A stretch of DNA of 33,252 bases. It comes from Actinomycetota bacterium. GTDB taxonomy: Bacteria; Actinomycetota; Actinomycetes; S36-B12; CAIYMF01. The notes beneath the pieces were generated by a model. That model was given only the letters and a program-made list of their open reading frames with translations. It was not told the origin of the DNA and searched no databases. Numbering within the stretch: the first letter of the stretch is position 1; each line of letters opens with the position of its first letter. This document shows, in pieces, positions 7,936 through 17,456 of the stretch. The stretch is taken from contig WLRQ01000030.1 in NCBI GenBank assembly GCA_009697815.1, positions 1-33,252 of the forward strand, given 5' to 3'. Position numbers and translations under genes: made by a program.

Positions 7936-9057
7936 CTAGTGGCCCAAGAGCACGAGGTCGTCGCGGTGGACGACCTCGCGCTCGTACGCGGGTCCGAGTT
8001 CCCTGGCCAGGTCATGGGTCGAGCGGCCGAGCAGGCCAGGGAGTTCTGTCGCATCGAAGTTCACCAGCCCGCGAGCCACCGCGTTGCCGTTTTCGTCCAA
8101 GAGGTCGACGGGGTCCCCCGCGACGAAGGCACCCTCGACGGCCGTGATACCCGCCGCGAGCAGCGAGAGGCGACGCTGCACCACCGCATGAACCGCTCCG
8201 GGGTCCAAGGTCAGACTTCCGCGTCCCGCGGTGGCGTGGGCAAGCCACAGCAATCGGGTGCCCATGCGCTCGGCGGTCGGATGGAACAGGGTGCCCACCG
8301 GCTCGCCCGCGAGGGCCTCGACCGCTCGGGCCGCAGATGTGAGCACCACGGGAATCCCGGCTGAGGTGGCGATCCGGGCGGCCTCGACCTTGGTGACCAT
8401 GCCACCGAGACCAACGCTGGAGCCGGTACCTCCGACGACGACACCCTCGAGATCGGCCGCCCCGCGCACTTCGGCGATCAGTTGTGAACCCTCCCGGTCA
8501 GGGGGGCCGTCATAAAGCCCGTCGACATCGGAGAGGAGGACGAGAAGATCGGCCTGAACCAGATGGGCCACCAGGGCCGCAAGGCGGTCGTTGTCGCCGA
8601 ACCGGATCTCGTCGGTGGCCACGGTGTCGTTCTCGTTCACGATCGGTACCACACCAAGTTCGAGGAGACGATAGAGAGTCCGTTGCGCGTTGCGGTAGTG
8701 CGAGCGCCGGGTGACATCCTCGGCCGTGAGCAGGATCTGCCCGACCGTCCGCTCATAACGAGAGAATGCGGCCGAGTAGTGGCCGAGCAGGATTCCCTGT
8801 CCGACGCTCGCCGCAGCCTGCGCAGTCGCGAGATCACGAGGCCTGCCCGTGATGCCGAGGGGCCCGATACCCGTCGCGATGGCGCCGGAGGAGACCAGCA
8901 CGATCGAAACACCGGCGTCGATCCTCGTCGCGAGTGCGTCGACGAGTGCTGTGACACACGCCGGATCGAGGCCGCCGCCCGGGCTGGTGAGCGAGGAGGA
9001 CCCGATCTTGACCACGACACGGGTTGCCCCCGTGACCATGGCGCGATGCTGATCCAC
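7936..9057 (-). CDS. proB: Glutamate 5-kinase with PUA domain
   Basis: A 373-residue ProB, which phosphorylates glutamate with ATP, the first committed and usually proline-inhibited step of proline synthesis. The amino acid kinase domain shows VVVKIGSSSLT, IVLVSSGAIATGIGPLG, IVNENDTVATDEIRFGDNDRL, LLSDVDGLYD and GLGGMVTKVEAA. A C-terminal PUA domain follows (about residues 270-370, from GSLTLDPGAVHAV). GTG at 9057 is chosen because purine-rich GGAGAGGGAGAGC precedes it and it gives the N-terminal length seen in M. tuberculosis ProB. An in-frame GTG at 9093 would add 12 residues. It follows obg closely, as in other Actinobacteria. Confidence 0.95.
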   Translation of the reverse strand: MDQHRAMVTGATRVVVKIGSSSLTSPGGGLDPACVTALVDALATRIDAGVSIVLVSSGAIATGIGPLGITGRPRDLATAQAAASVGQGILLGHYSAAFSRYERTVGQILLTAEDVTRRSHYRNAQRTLYRLLELGVVPIVNENDTVATDEIRFGDNDRLAALVAHLVQADLLVLLSDVDGLYDGPPDREGSQLIAEVRGAADLEGVVVGGTGSSVGLGGMVTKVEAARIATSAGIPVVLTSAARAVEALAGEPVGTLFHPTAERMGTRLLWLAHATAGRGSLTLDPGAVHAVVQRRLSLLAAGITAVEGAFVAGDPVDLLDENGNAVARGLVNFDATELPGLLGRSTHDLARELGPAYEREVVHRDDLVLLGH

Positions 9058-9157
9058 GCTCTCCCTCTCCGTCCGGTTCTGGTCGGGTGCCACCGAGACC
9101 TACTCGGGAGCGGACCTCAGTGTGTCAGGGCCGGTCTCGTGGGACATAGGCGGCGCG

Positions 9158-10534
9158 TCAGGCGCGGTGGAGTCGGTCATCCGAGCCACGCGGCCCGGTC
9201 AGTGGCTCACCTGCGGCGATGGTGGGCTCCCAATCGAAGACAACGGCGTTGTCCTCAGGCCCGATGAGCACCTCTGCGCCTGGGGTCGCGCCCAGCTGGA
9301 GCAGCTTGGCCTCCACACCGAGGCGCGCGAGACGGTCGGCGAGGTAGCCCACGGCCTCGTCGTTGCCGAAGTCGGTCTGGCGGACCCATCGCTGAGGTCG
9401 CTCACCCCGGACGCGGTAGCGGATGCCGTCGGCGTCCTCCTCACGGACGACCGTGAATCCGGTGTCGTCGACAGCCTTCGGCGAGATGACGATGCGCGCG
9501 ACGGTCTCCGTGGCTGACGCCCGACGGGCCTGGAGCACGAGCTCGGCCATGGCGAACCCCAGGGGGCGCAGACCATCGTGGGCGACGGCCGAGATCTCGA
9601 CAACGGTGTAGCCACGCTCGCGCAGAAGTGGGGCGACGAGGTCGGCGAGCTCGCGCGCCTCGGGCACGTCAATCTTGTTCAGAGCGACGATCCGGGGGCG
9701 GTCGGCGAGGTCACCGGAGGTGCCGCCGTACTGCTCGAGCTCATGCTCGATCGCCTCGAGATCGCTCATCGGGTCGCGGCCCGGATCCAGGGTCGCGCAA
9801 TCGAGGACGTGCACGAGGACATGGCACCGCTCGACATGGCGCAGGAACTCAAGGCCCAGCCCTTTGCCCTGGCTCGCACCGGGGATAAGACCGGGGACAT
9901 CGGCGACGGTGAAGATGACATCGCCCGCCGTGACGACCCCGAGGTTGGGTACCAGGGTGGTGAAGGGGTAGTCGGCGATCTTGGGCCGGGCCGCAGACAT
10001 GGCCGCGATCAACGAGGACTTCCCAGCGCTCGGGAAGCCGACAAGTGCAACGTCAGCAACCGTCTTGAGCTCGAGCACGATGTCGAGGGCCTCGCCCGGC
10101 TCGCCCAGTAGAGCGAACCCGGGCGCCTTGCGGCGAGTGCTCGAGAGGGCGGCGTTGCCCAATCCCCCATGGCCGCCGCGCGCGATGACGGTCTCCATGC
10201 CGGCGCTCACAAGGTCGGCGATGACCCGTCCGGTGGTGTCCTGGACGACCGTGCCCGGAGGCACACGCAGCACGATGTCGTCGCCCGTGGCGCCGCTGCG
10301 GTTACTGCCCTCGCCCGGTCGGCCATTGCCTGCCCGGCGGTGCGGACCGTGGTGGTACTCAAGGAGTGAGGTGACATTGGCATCGACCACGAGCCGGACA
10401 TCGCCACCATGGCCGCCGTTACCGCCATCGGGACCGCCGAGCGGCTTGAACTTCTCGCGCATCACCGAGGCACATCCGTGCCCGCCATCCCCTGCGCCGA
10501 CATGGAGAACGACGCGGTCGACGAATGTGGTCAT
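9158..10534 (-). CDS. obg: GTPase Obg/CgtA
   Basis: A 458-residue Obg GTPase, which acts in large-subunit ribosome maturation and stress control. The glycine-rich Obg fold occupies about residues 1-158 ([29 protein letters not shown]). The G domain has the P-loop [10 protein letters not shown] near residue 167, the switch stretch [21 protein letters not shown] (G3) and NKID (G4). A C-terminal OCT domain follows (about 355-430), ending in an acidic and basic tail. ATG at 10534 has AAGGAG eight bases upstream. It follows rpmA after a strong hairpin, so it is only partly coupled to the ribosomal protein operon, and it leads the proB-proA-nadD block. Confidence 0.97.
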   Translation of the reverse strand: MTTFVDRVVLHVGAGDGGHGCASVMREKFKPLGGPDGGNGGHGGDVRLVVDANVTSLLEYHHGPHRRAGNGRPGEGSNRSGATGDDIVLRVPPGTVVQDTTGRVIADLVSAGMETVIARGGHGGLGNAALSSTRRKAPGFALLGEPGEALDIVLELKTVADVALVGFPSAGKSSLIAAMSAARPKIADYPFTTLVPNLGVVTAGDVIFTVADVPGLIPGASQGKGLGLEFLRHVERCHVLVHVLDCATLDPGRDPMSDLEAIEHELEQYGGTSGDLADRPRIVALNKIDVPEARELADLVAPLLRERGYTVVEISAVAHDGLRPLGFAMAELVLQARRASATETVARIVISPKAVDDTGFTVVREEDADGIRYRVRGERPQRWVRQTDFGNDEAVGYLADRLARLGVEAKLLQLGATPGAEVLIGPEDNAVVFDWEPTIAAGEPLTGPRGSDDRLHRA

Positions 10535-10580
10535 CGCTTCGGCTCCTTCGTGCAGACGGGCTTTCGGGGTGCAGACATGC

Positions 10581-10614
10581 GTGAGGGGGCGAGCCGACCG
10601 GCTCGCCCCCTCAC
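10581..10614 (-). terminator. Strong hairpin between rpmA and obg
   Basis: A perfect 15-bp stem with a four-base loop, GTGAGGGGGCGAGCC (10581-10595) paired with 10600-10614. It begins 25 bases after the rpmA stop. There is no run of T after it, as is common for actinobacterial terminators. It would end, or attenuate, rplU-rpmA transcription before obg. Because it is almost symmetrical it has the same shape on both strands. Confidence 0.75.
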
Positions 10615-10638
10615 GAGGTCATGCGTTGTAGCGGTCGA

Positions 10639-10890
10639 TCACGCGCCGACGACGTTGACGACGCGGCGACCACGACTGGTGCCGAACTCGACATTGCCCG
10701 CGGCGAGCGCGAACAGGGTGTCGTCGCCGCCACGTCCGACGTTGTCACCGGGGTGGAAGTGCGTGCCGCGCTGACGGACGATGATCTCGCCCGCACTGAC
10801 GAACTGACCGCCGAAGCGCTTCACGCCGAGGCGCTGGGCGTTTGAGTCGCGACCGTTCCTGGTGCTGGAAGCACCCTTTTTGTGAGCCAT
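10639..10890 (-). CDS. rpmA: Large ribosomal subunit protein bL27
   Basis: An 83-residue bL27, whose N-terminal tail reaches the peptidyl transferase centre. The sequence is the conserved [20 protein letters not shown] start followed by [38 protein letters not shown] and G-x-V-x-F. The N-terminus begins directly with MAHKK, so there is no Firmicutes-type cleaved extension. Length is normal. ATG at 10890 has AGAGGA nine bases upstream. It lies 19 bases after rplU, the standard pair. Confidence 0.98.
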   Translation of the reverse strand: MAHKKGASSTRNGRDSNAQRLGVKRFGGQFVSAGEIIVRQRGTHFHPGDNVGRGGDDTLFALAAGNVEFGTSRGRRVVNVVGA

Positions 10891-10909
10891 GAGTCAGTCC
10901 TCTACGCGA

Positions 10910-11221
10910 TCAGGCGGTCTCGATGCCAGTGACGCGCACGCGGGTGAGCTGCGAGCGGTATCCCTGACGACGGCGGTATCCGGTCTTGTTCTTGTAGCGA
11001 AGGATCCGAATCTTGGGACCCTTCGTGTGTTCGACGACCTCAGCGGTGACGGTCACACCGGCGAGGGTCTTGGGGTCGGTGGTGACGGCGTCGCCGTCAA
11101 CGAGGAGCACAGCGGGCAGCGTCATGGTCGAACCTGCAACACCGCTGACGCGATCAAGCTCGACGACGTCGCCGACAGCGACCTTCTCTTGCCGGCCGCC
11201 GGCACGGACGATGGCGTACAC
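10910..11221 (-). CDS. rplU: Large ribosomal subunit protein bL21
   Basis: A 103-residue bL21, a 23S rRNA-binding protein of the 50S subunit. It shows the family start [41 protein letters not shown] and the basic end [21 protein letters not shown] chose GTG at 11221. AAGGAG lies eight bases upstream, and the resulting length equals that of the E. coli protein. A longer open frame starting upstream would add 51 residues that look non-coding. It is first in the rplU-rpmA unit, has its own promoter and follows rne. Confidence 0.97.
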   Translation of the reverse strand: MYAIVRAGGRQEKVAVGDVVELDRVSGVAGSTMTLPAVLLVDGDAVTTDPKTLAGVTVTAEVVEHTKGPKIRILRYKNKTGYRRRQGYRSQLTRVRVTGIETA

Positions 11222-11245
11222 CGCGGATCTCCTTCGACAAACGTT

Positions 11246-11318
11246 CTCGGAACGCCCACGGCCAGGTCTCCCCGGAGGGAACAGGCACGTGCTGGCGTCA
11301 TGGTGCGTGGGCACCGAG
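11246..11318 (-). ncRNA. Folded 5' leader of rplU (candidate r-protein autoregulatory RNA)
   Basis: A long-range helix encloses most of the leader. CTCGG-AAC-GCCCACG (11246-11260) is complementary to CGTGGGC-A-CCGAG (11306-11318), giving 7+5 base pairs around a small internal loop. Inside, GCCAG and CTGGC can close a second helix with a TCCC/GGGA hairpin. The outer helix starts almost exactly at the predicted transcription start and ends about ten bases before the ribosome binding site. Leaders that bind bL21 or control rplU are known in other bacteria. That this is one is inference. Confidence 0.5.
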
Positions 11319-11323
11319 GGCCA

Positions 11324-11353
11324 ACAGTACGAAGCAGGGGCCCGGCGGGTCAA
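11324..11353 (-). promoter_or_regulatory. Promoter of rplU-rpmA
   Basis: Minus-strand TTGACC (11348-11353) and TACTGT (11324-11329) separated by 18 bases, close to the housekeeping sigma consensus at both boxes. It lies between the rne stop and rplU and would give a 5' leader of about 96 nt. The upstream gene ends at 11376, so the pair is just outside rne. Confidence 0.65.
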
Positions 11354-11375
11354 ACCGCGAGCCCCGCTAGGCACC

Positions 11376-14300
11376 TCAGCCGACGGTGTCGCCGGTCACA
11401 TCGGCCTCGCCAGAGGTCGATGAGGACTCCTCCGGGGTGGACGCTGGGCCCGCCCGTCGCACTGCCTTGCGAGGTGCGCGCAGTCGCCGCGGGGCCGCGA
11501 GAGGTGCGCTCTCGTCCCCGCTGGAGGGTTCGACGGCCGGCTCGGCCGCCGCCGAGGTTGAGGAGGTGCTGTCGACGGCGACATCCCCTGCAGCCTCTCG
11601 GGCGGCTTTCGCCGCCGCCGCGTGGATCTTCTCCATAGCCGCCGAGACCGCAGGGTCGATCACGCGGGGCTCGATGTCAGGGGTCGAGGACGCCGACTTC
11701 GATCTGCCGCGACCCTTGCCCTTGCCCGTCTCAGATCCGCCGGAAGATTCGCCGCCAGAGTCGCCCTCACCCTTGCGTCGACGACTGCGCGTGGCCGGGC
11801 CTTCGGACTCCACATCGGACGCCTTGGCGGCCACGGGCTCTGAATGCACGTGGTAGCCCCGGCCCTGGCAGGCGTCGCACGTCTCGCTGAAGACCTCAAG
11901 CAGGCCCTGGCCGATGCGCTTGCGCGTCATCTGCACGAGACCGAGTGAGGTGACCTCGGCCACCTGGTGCTTGGTACGGTCGCGGCCGAGGCACTCGAGG
12001 AGTCGTCGCAGAACCAAGTCTCGGTTGTTCTCCAGCACCATGTCGATGAAGTCGATGACCACGATGCCGCCGATGTCGCGCAGACGCAGTTGGCGAACGA
12101 TCTCCTCGGCCGCCTCGAGGTTGTTACGGGTGACCGTCTCCTCGAGGTTGCCGCCGTTGCCGGTGAACTTCCCGGTGTTGACGTCGACCACAGTCATGGC
12201 CTCGGTGCGGTCGATCACCAGCGACCCGCCGGACGGCAGGTAGACCTTGCGGTCGAGCGCCTTGGACAACTGCTCGTCGATGCGGTGAACCGCGAAGAGG
12301 TCTCCGGGGCCGACCCACTTGTGGATGCGGTCGGCGAGATCGGGCGCCACGCCGGCGACGTAGCTCTCGATCGTGGCCCAGGCCTCGTCGCCCTCAACGA
12401 CCAGTCGGGCGAAGTCCTCGTTGAAGATGTCGCGCACGACCTTGATCGCCAGGTCGGGCTCGCCGTGCAGCAGGACCGGCCCGCCGTCCGAGCTAGTTGC
12501 GATCTTCGCCTCGATCTCGGCCCACTGGGCGGCGAGACGTTCGACATCGCGGCGGAGCTCTTCCTCGCTCGCGCCCTCGGCTGCGGTCCGCACGATGACG
12601 CCCGCGCGCTCGGGGACGACCTGACGCAGGATCGACTTCAGACGTGAGCGCTCGGTGTCGGGAAGCTTGCGGCTAATCCCGGTCATCGAGCCTTCGGGCA
12701 CGTAGACCAAGAAGCGGCCGGGCAGGGAAATCTGCGCGGTCAGACGGGCGCCCTTGTGACCAAGTGGGTCCTTGCTGACCTGCGTGAGGACGGAGTCGCC
12801 GGACTTCAGCGCCGCCTCGATGCGCTTGGGCTGACCATCGAGGCCAGCGGCATCCCAATTCACCTCGCCGGCATAGAGGACCGCATTGCGGCCTCGACCG
12901 ATGTCGACGAACGCGGCCTCCATGCTGGGCAGGACGTTCTGCACCTTGCCGAGGTAGACGTTGCCGATCATCGAGGCGCCGGTGTTGCGGTTGACGTAGT
13001 GCTCGACGAGCACGCCGTCCTCGAGCACGGCGATCTGAGTGCGGTCCTCACGCTGGCGCACGATCATCACGCGGTCGACGGCCTCGCGACGCGCAAGGAA
13101 CTCCGCCTCGGTGAGGATCGAGGGACGGCGGCGTCCGGTCTCGCGGCCTTCACGTCGTCGCTGCTTCTTGGCCTCAAGGCGGGTCGAGCCCCTGACTGAG
13201 GTGATCTCAGAGTTCGACGAGGACTTCGCACGGGGCTCGCGCACCCTGGTGACGGTGTTCGGCGGGTCGTTCTCGGCGGTGTCGCCATCGCCCGTCCCGA
13301 CATCGGCACCTGTGCGCCGCCGGCGACGGCGACGGCGACGGGATGAGCCCGCGGAATCGTCACCGTCCTCCTCGGATTCTTCGTCGTCGGACTCCTCATC
13401 AGCGCCGGCGGCCTCTGCAGACCGCGCTGCAGTGCGGCCGCGCTTGGGGCGACGACTACCTTCGGGGGAATCGCTCGCGCTTGCGCTCGCGCCCTCGGAG
13501 TCGGAGTCGGAGTCACCCTCGCTGTCGGTGTCTGCGTCGCCCTCGGGTCCGTCGAACTCGCCACCGGTGCGGCGACGACGGCCACGGCCGCCTCGACGGC
13601 GCCTGCGGCGGGGTGCGTCGGACTCGTCCGACTCGGCGTCGACACCCTCGCCTTCTGCGGCGTCGAGGAGATCGGCCTCATCCTCATCAAGCTCGTCTAC
13701 CTCTGGTGCGTCATCAGTGACGATCGGCGGGGCGGCCTTCGAGGTGCGCGCGGGTGCGGCGCGACGTCGGGACGGCACCGCCTCGGCACTCGGTGCCTGG
13801 AACATCAGCAACCCCGCGGACGTGCCCTCGGGCGCGCCCGCAGGAGTGGCCTCAGGCACAGCAGAGAAAGTCGGGACCCCCGCGGCAGCCTTGCGAGCGC
13901 GGCCGCGGCCTGTGGGCTGAGCCTGCGCCGACGGGGCATCGGTGCCGGCGTGCGGGGCGTTGCTGACGATCACGGCGCTCTCACCGCGGACATCGGCGGA
14001 ATCCGGTGAGGTGAGCTCGGGTGTCGGCTCGGCCACGGACCCGGCGGTGCGCCGCGAGCCCCGGGCGCCTCGGGCGGACGCGGTCTTGGTGGGCTTCAAG
14101 GCGACGCCGGAGTCGGCGGCCTCGCTCGATTCGGTCGAGTCACTGCCCTGGACGGCTCTGGCCGAACGCCCAGCCCTTGCCGGAGGGGCCGCCTCCGTCG
14201 CGGGAACACCCACAAGGTCGGAAGCCGCAACGGCGTCAACCGCCTTCGCCGCGCGCGAGGCGCGAGGTGGTCTGGTGGCCCGTCCCCCGGTCGTCGCGAC

Positions 14301-14468
14301 TACCGCGACCACCTCGGTTGAGCTGGTCGACTGCGCAGCTGCGGTGGTCGGTGCCTGGGCGACGGCGGGCGCTACCTCGGCGGGCGGACCCGCGGGTCGT
14401 CCCGCGGCACGACGGCGCGGCGCCCGGGCTGTGGTCGGGTTGGTCTCGGTGGTCGGTCCATCGGTCAC
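11376..14468 (-). CDS. rne: Ribonuclease E/G with long disordered N- and C-terminal regions
   Basis: A 1030-residue endoribonuclease of the RNase E/G family, acting in mRNA decay and rRNA processing. The first 460 residues or so are low complexity: Ala/Thr/Pro-rich, then acidic and Ser-rich blocks broken by arginine tracts ([25 protein letters not shown]). The catalytic core follows. An S1 domain lies near 480-535 ([20 protein letters not shown]). The DNase I-like site has its two metal-binding aspartates in VVDVNTGKF (about 761) and VVIDFIDM (about 804). The zinc-link CDAC is near 863. A second disordered tail of about 160 residues ends the protein. Actinobacterial RNase E commonly carries disorder at both ends, unlike E. 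coli. Start is GTG at 14468. Confidence 0.93.
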   Translation of the reverse strand: MTDGPTTETNPTTARAPRRRAAGRPAGPPAEVAPAVAQAPTTAAAQSTSSTEVVAVVATTGGRATRPPRASRAAKAVDAVAASDLVGVPATEAAPPARAGRSARAVQGSDSTESSEAADSGVALKPTKTASARGARGSRRTAGSVAEPTPELTSPDSADVRGESAVIVSNAPHAGTDAPSAQAQPTGRGRARKAAAGVPTFSAVPEATPAGAPEGTSAGLLMFQAPSAEAVPSRRRAAPARTSKAAPPIVTDDAPEVDELDEDEADLLDAAEGEGVDAESDESDAPRRRRRRGGRGRRRRTGGEFDGPEGDADTDSEGDSDSDSEGASASASDSPEGSRRPKRGRTAARSAEAAGADEESDDEESEEDGDDSAGSSRRRRRRRRRTGADVGTGDGDTAENDPPNTVTRVREPRAKSSSNSEITSVRGSTRLEAKKQRRREGRETGRRRPSILTEAEFLARREAVDRVMIVRQREDRTQIAVLEDGVLVEHYVNRNTGASMIGNVYLGKVQNVLPSMEAAFVDIGRGRNAVLYAGEVNWDAAGLDGQPKRIEAALKSGDSVLTQVSKDPLGHKGARLTAQISLPGRFLVYVPEGSMTGISRKLPDTERSRLKSILRQVVPERAGVIVRTAAEGASEEELRRDVERLAAQWAEIEAKIATSSDGGPVLLHGEPDLAIKVVRDIFNEDFARLVVEGDEAWATIESYVAGVAPDLADRIHKWVGPGDLFAVHRIDEQLSKALDRKVYLPSGGSLVIDRTEAMTVVDVNTGKFTGNGGNLEETVTRNNLEAAEEIVRQLRLRDIGGIVVIDFIDMVLENNRDLVLRRLLECLGRDRTKHQVAEVTSLGLVQMTRKRIGQGLLEVFSETCDACQGRGYHVHSEPVAAKASDVESEGPATRSRRRKGEGDSGGESSGGSETGKGKGRGRSKSASSTPDIEPRVIDPAVSAAMEKIHAAAAKAAREAAGDVAVDSTSSTSAAAEPAVEPSSGDESAPLAAPRRLRAPRKAVRRAGPASTPEESSSTSGEADVTGDTVG

Positions 14469-14486
14469 GAGAAGTACTCCGGTTCT

Positions 14487-14519
14487 GACCTCCGGGGCCT
14501 AGGGCACCGCGCGGAGGTC
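14487..14519 (-). promoter_or_regulatory. Hairpin in the rne 5' untranslated region
   Basis: A perfect 8-bp inverted repeat GACCTCCG (14487-14494) and CGGAGGTC (14512-14519) with a 17-base loop, ending 18 bases before the rne GTG. Its arm lies just upstream of the GGAG ribosome site. E. coli RNase E controls its own mRNA through a 5' leader hairpin. Any such role here is inference. Confidence 0.4.
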
Positions 14520-14574
14520 TTGCCGCACCCGGCCGGAGCCGGAGGCGAAAGCGAATGGGATGCACCCGTGCGCT

Positions 14575-14590
14575 CCCCGTAGTGACGGGG
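14575..14590 (-). terminator. Hairpin after the DUF2344 gene
   Basis: A compact 6-bp stem CCCCGT-AGTG-ACGGGG, 22 bases past the DUF2344 stop on the minus strand. There is no T tract. It may end the radical SAM operon before rne, or simply stabilise its 3' end. Confidence 0.45.
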
Positions 14591-14612
14591 CTCGACCAGG
14601 TGCCGATTCGCA

Positions 14613-15395
14613 TCAGCCGCGGTCAGGCGCGAGCGGGTCGGTGACCGCGTCCATCGCGGCACCGATGCTCGCGTCCGCGACCAGTGGCCCCTGCGCCAGT
14701 CGGGTCACCCGGGAGGGGACCGGCGGCACCAGGTCGGCTACGTGTCGGAGCGCGGCGAGTACGTCATCGGGTCGAACGGACGGTGTGACATGCCGCACGA
14801 CCAGGTCGAGTATCACACACAGGACCTCTGACCCGTCGCCGGCGACCCCGGCAGCGGGCGTGTTGCGCACCTCGAGCCGAATCACCGGCTCCCGCGCGTC
14901 GAAGGTCCGCATGCCCGACTTGGTGAGCCGCTGCACCTCCACCAGGGGGGCAGCCAGGAAAGTAGCCACGGCATTCTCGGCCTCACCCACCGCGACACCG
15001 GGCAGTTCAATCACCCACACGCTTGCCTGCATCCGCTCGGCGAAGTCAGGGGCGCGCACTTCGACGACCTCGAGAACGTCAAGCCCCGGGGGCAGTGCGG
15101 CGTCGAGCGCCGCTCGGACGAGCTCCGGGTCGAGCACCGCCGTGACCGCGATCTCGACGTACTCGGCCTCGCTCGCGGTGCCCGTGGGTGCGGCATTGAT
15201 GTAGGAGATCTTCGGGTGCGGGTTGAACCCCTGGCTGTAGGCCATGGGAACGCCCGTCCGACGAAGGGCGCGTTCGAGGGCACGCTGGAAGTCACGCGAG
15301 CTGGTGAAGCGCAGCCTCCCGCGCTTGGCATAGCGGAGGCGGAGACGCTGGAGAGTCGGGGCAACATCACGAATCGGTGCCTGACGAGCACTCAC
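14613..15395 (-). CDS. TIGR03936/DUF2344 family radical SAM-linked protein
   Basis: A 260-residue soluble protein of the DUF2344 family. The family hallmark is at the N-terminus: RLRYAKRGRLRFTSSRDF, then ALRRTGVPMAYSQGFNPHPK and AAPTGTASEAEYVEI. The C-terminal third carries no recognisable domain. The function of the family is not established, as far as I know. It is found next to, or fused to, TIGR03960-type radical SAM proteins, and here it overlaps that gene by four bases (GTGA), so the two are translated together. Location just upstream of rne and rplU suggests, but does not show, a role linked to RNA or translation. Confidence 0.85.
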   Translation of the reverse strand: MSARQAPIRDVAPTLQRLRLRYAKRGRLRFTSSRDFQRALERALRRTGVPMAYSQGFNPHPKISYINAAPTGTASEAEYVEIAVTAVLDPELVRAALDAALPPGLDVLEVVEVRAPDFAERMQASVWVIELPGVAVGEAENAVATFLAAPLVEVQRLTKSGMRTFDAREPVIRLEVRNTPAAGVAGDGSEVLCVILDLVVRHVTPSVRPDDVLAALRHVADLVPPVPSRVTRLAQGPLVADASIGAAMDAVTDPLAPDRG

Positions 15396-17377
15396 GGAGC
15401 GACCCCGGCCACCACGCCCGCCGATGAGTCAGCGGTGAGCCCCTCTCCGCGAACGGGCAACGAGGGCATCCCCAGAAGGGTCACCCCGGTGGGCCCCACC
15501 TGGATCTCGGTTCCCATCTGGTCGCACACGCCGCAATCGAAGCAGGGAGTCCAGCGGCAGTCCTCAACTTCGGCCCCGCTGAGGGAGTCCTGCCAGTCAT
15601 CCCAGAGCCAGTCCTTGTCCAGGCCCGAGTCGAGGTGGTCCCAGGGAAGCACCTCGGTCTGCTCGCGCTCTCGGATCGTGAACCAGTCGACATCAACGGG
15701 CCCGTCGGCGAATGCCTTCTGCGCCGCAGACATCCAGGCGTCGTAACTGAAGTGCTCACTCCATCCGTCGAACCGCGCACCGTCGCGCCACACCTGCTCG
15801 ATGACGGCACCGACACGACGATCACCTCGCGAGAGAAGGCCCTCGACGATGCCCGGCTTGCCATCGTGATACCGGAAGCCGATCGACTTCCCGTACTGGC
15901 GATCGGAGCGGATCGCGTCACGCAGTTTGATCAGTCGCGAATCGGTGGTCTCGTGGTCGAGCTGGGCTGCCCACTGGAAGGGCGTGTGCGGCTTGGGAAC
16001 GAATCCACCGATGGATACGGTGCAGCGAATATCCTTGCGGCCACTGACCTTTCGCCCGGTTTCGATCACGCGGCTCGCGAGCTCGGCGATCTGGAGAACA
16101 TCCTCGTCGGTCTCGGTGGGGAGACCGCACATGAAGTACAGCTTCACCTGCCGCCAGCCGTTGCCGTAGGCAGTCGCGACCGTGCGAATGAGGTCTTCCT
16201 CGGTCACCATCTTGTTGATGACCTTGCGCATTCGCTCACTGCCGCCTTCGGGGGCGAACGTGAGCCCACTGCGACGGCCGTTGCGAGTGAGTTCGTTGGC
16301 GAGATCGATGTTGAACGCATCGACTCGGGTGCTCGGCAGCGAGAGCCCCGTCTCGGTTCCCTCATAGCGATCCGCGAGACCCTTGGCCATGACAGCGATC
16401 TCGCTGTGGTCGGCGCTCGAGAGGCTCAGCAGGCCGACCTCCTCGTAGCCGGTCTTGGCCAAGCCGTTGTCGACCATCTCGGCGATCACACGGGCACTGC
16501 GCTCGCGCACCGGGCGCGTGATCATCCCCGCCTGACAGAAGCGGCAGCCACGTGTGCAGCCGCGGAAGATCTCGACGCTCATGCGCTCGTGAACGCTCTC
16601 GGCGAGCGGAACGAGGGGGGACTTCGGGTAGGGCCACGCGTCGAGGTCCATGAGGGTGTGCTTGGAGACGCGCCACGGCACCCCCGGGCGATTCGGCGCC
16701 ACGCGCCGGATTCGACCGTCGGGGAGGTACTCGACGTCGTAGAACGCAGGCACGTACACGCCACCCGACGCTGCGAGACGCAGGAGGAGCTCCTCGCGGC
16801 CGCCTGGCTTTCCTTCCGACTTCCACATGCGCACTATCTCGGTGATCGCGAGCACGGCCTGCTCACCGTCACCGAGAACCGCGGCGTCGACGAAGTCGGC
16901 GATAGTCTCAGGGTTGAACGCCGCGTGGCCGCCCGCGATCACCACCGGGTGAGATTCGTCGCGATCGACCGCGTGGATCGGGATCCCCGCGAGGTCGAGG
17001 GCGGTGAGCATGTTGGTGTAGCCGAGCTCGGTCGAGAAGCTCATCCCGAGAAGATCGAACGCACCGACGGGGCGGTGGGCGTCAACGGTGAACTGCGGCA
17101 CACCGTTCTCGCGCATGAGCTTCTCGAGGTCGGGCCACACCGCGTAGGTGCGCTCGGCAAGCGCATCGGGGTGCTCGTTGATGACCTCGTAGAGGATCTG
17201 CACGCCCTGATTGGGGACTCCGACCTCGTAGGCGTCCGGGTACATCAGCGCCCAGTGGACGCTCACGGAGTCCCAGTCCTTCACGACGGCATTGAGTTCG
17301 CCGCCGACATACTGCACCGGCTTGCTCACGAGTGGGAGAAGTGCTTCCAACTGCGGGAAGACTGACTCGACAGACAC
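15392..17377 (-). CDS. TIGR03960 family B12-binding-domain/radical SAM protein
   Basis: A 661-residue radical SAM protein of unknown reaction. The N-terminal part (about residues 30-200) resembles a cobalamin-binding fold (WALMYPDAYEVGVPNQG, GMSFSTELGYTN, VIAGGHAAFNPE, LGDGEQAV). The radical SAM domain starts with the iron-sulfur motif CTRGCRFC near residue 272. It includes PSTRVDAFN, TFAPEGGSERMRKVINK and MCGLPTETDEDV. The C-terminal region adds a cysteine cluster, CRWTPCFDCGVCDQMGT, which could hold a second metal centre. Its partner DUF2344 gene overlaps it directly. The gene follows a hairpin after rodA and has a candidate TAGGAT -10 box 80 bases upstream. Family membership is firm; the substrate is unknown. 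Confidence 0.9.
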   Translation of the reverse strand: MSVESVFPQLEALLPLVSKPVQYVGGELNAVVKDWDSVSVHWALMYPDAYEVGVPNQGVQILYEVINEHPDALAERTYAVWPDLEKLMRENGVPQFTVDAHRPVGAFDLLGMSFSTELGYTNMLTALDLAGIPIHAVDRDESHPVVIAGGHAAFNPETIADFVDAAVLGDGEQAVLAITEIVRMWKSEGKPGGREELLLRLAASGGVYVPAFYDVEYLPDGRIRRVAPNRPGVPWRVSKHTLMDLDAWPYPKSPLVPLAESVHERMSVEIFRGCTRGCRFCQAGMITRPVRERSARVIAEMVDNGLAKTGYEEVGLLSLSSADHSEIAVMAKGLADRYEGTETGLSLPSTRVDAFNIDLANELTRNGRRSGLTFAPEGGSERMRKVINKMVTEEDLIRTVATAYGNGWRQVKLYFMCGLPTETDEDVLQIAELASRVIETGRKVSGRKDIRCTVSIGGFVPKPHTPFQWAAQLDHETTDSRLIKLRDAIRSDRQYGKSIGFRYHDGKPGIVEGLLSRGDRRVGAVIEQVWRDGARFDGWSEHFSYDAWMSAAQKAFADGPVDVDWFTIREREQTEVLPWDHLDSGLDKDWLWDDWQDSLSGAEVEDCRWTPCFDCGVCDQMGTEIQVGPTGVTLLGMPSLPVRGEGLTADSSAGVVAGVAP

Positions 17378-17456
17378 GAGTAGCCCCTTCGGACGTGCGC
17401 TGGCCGCGTGAGCGGTGGGGGAAGTCCGGCGTCCAGGGACGCTCGGCGGTCAGGTC

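Noticed and set aside
11222-11374. Upstream extension of the rplU frame by 51 codons
   Set aside because: The extra residues do not resemble bL21, and the strong AAGGAG site points to GTG at 11221. The region holds the promoter and leader.
15635-17365. A 576-codon plus-strand ORF opposite the radical SAM gene
   Set aside because: It mirrors the codon structure of a well-supported gene on the other strand and its translation has no recognisable domain. Long antisense frames are expected at this GC content.
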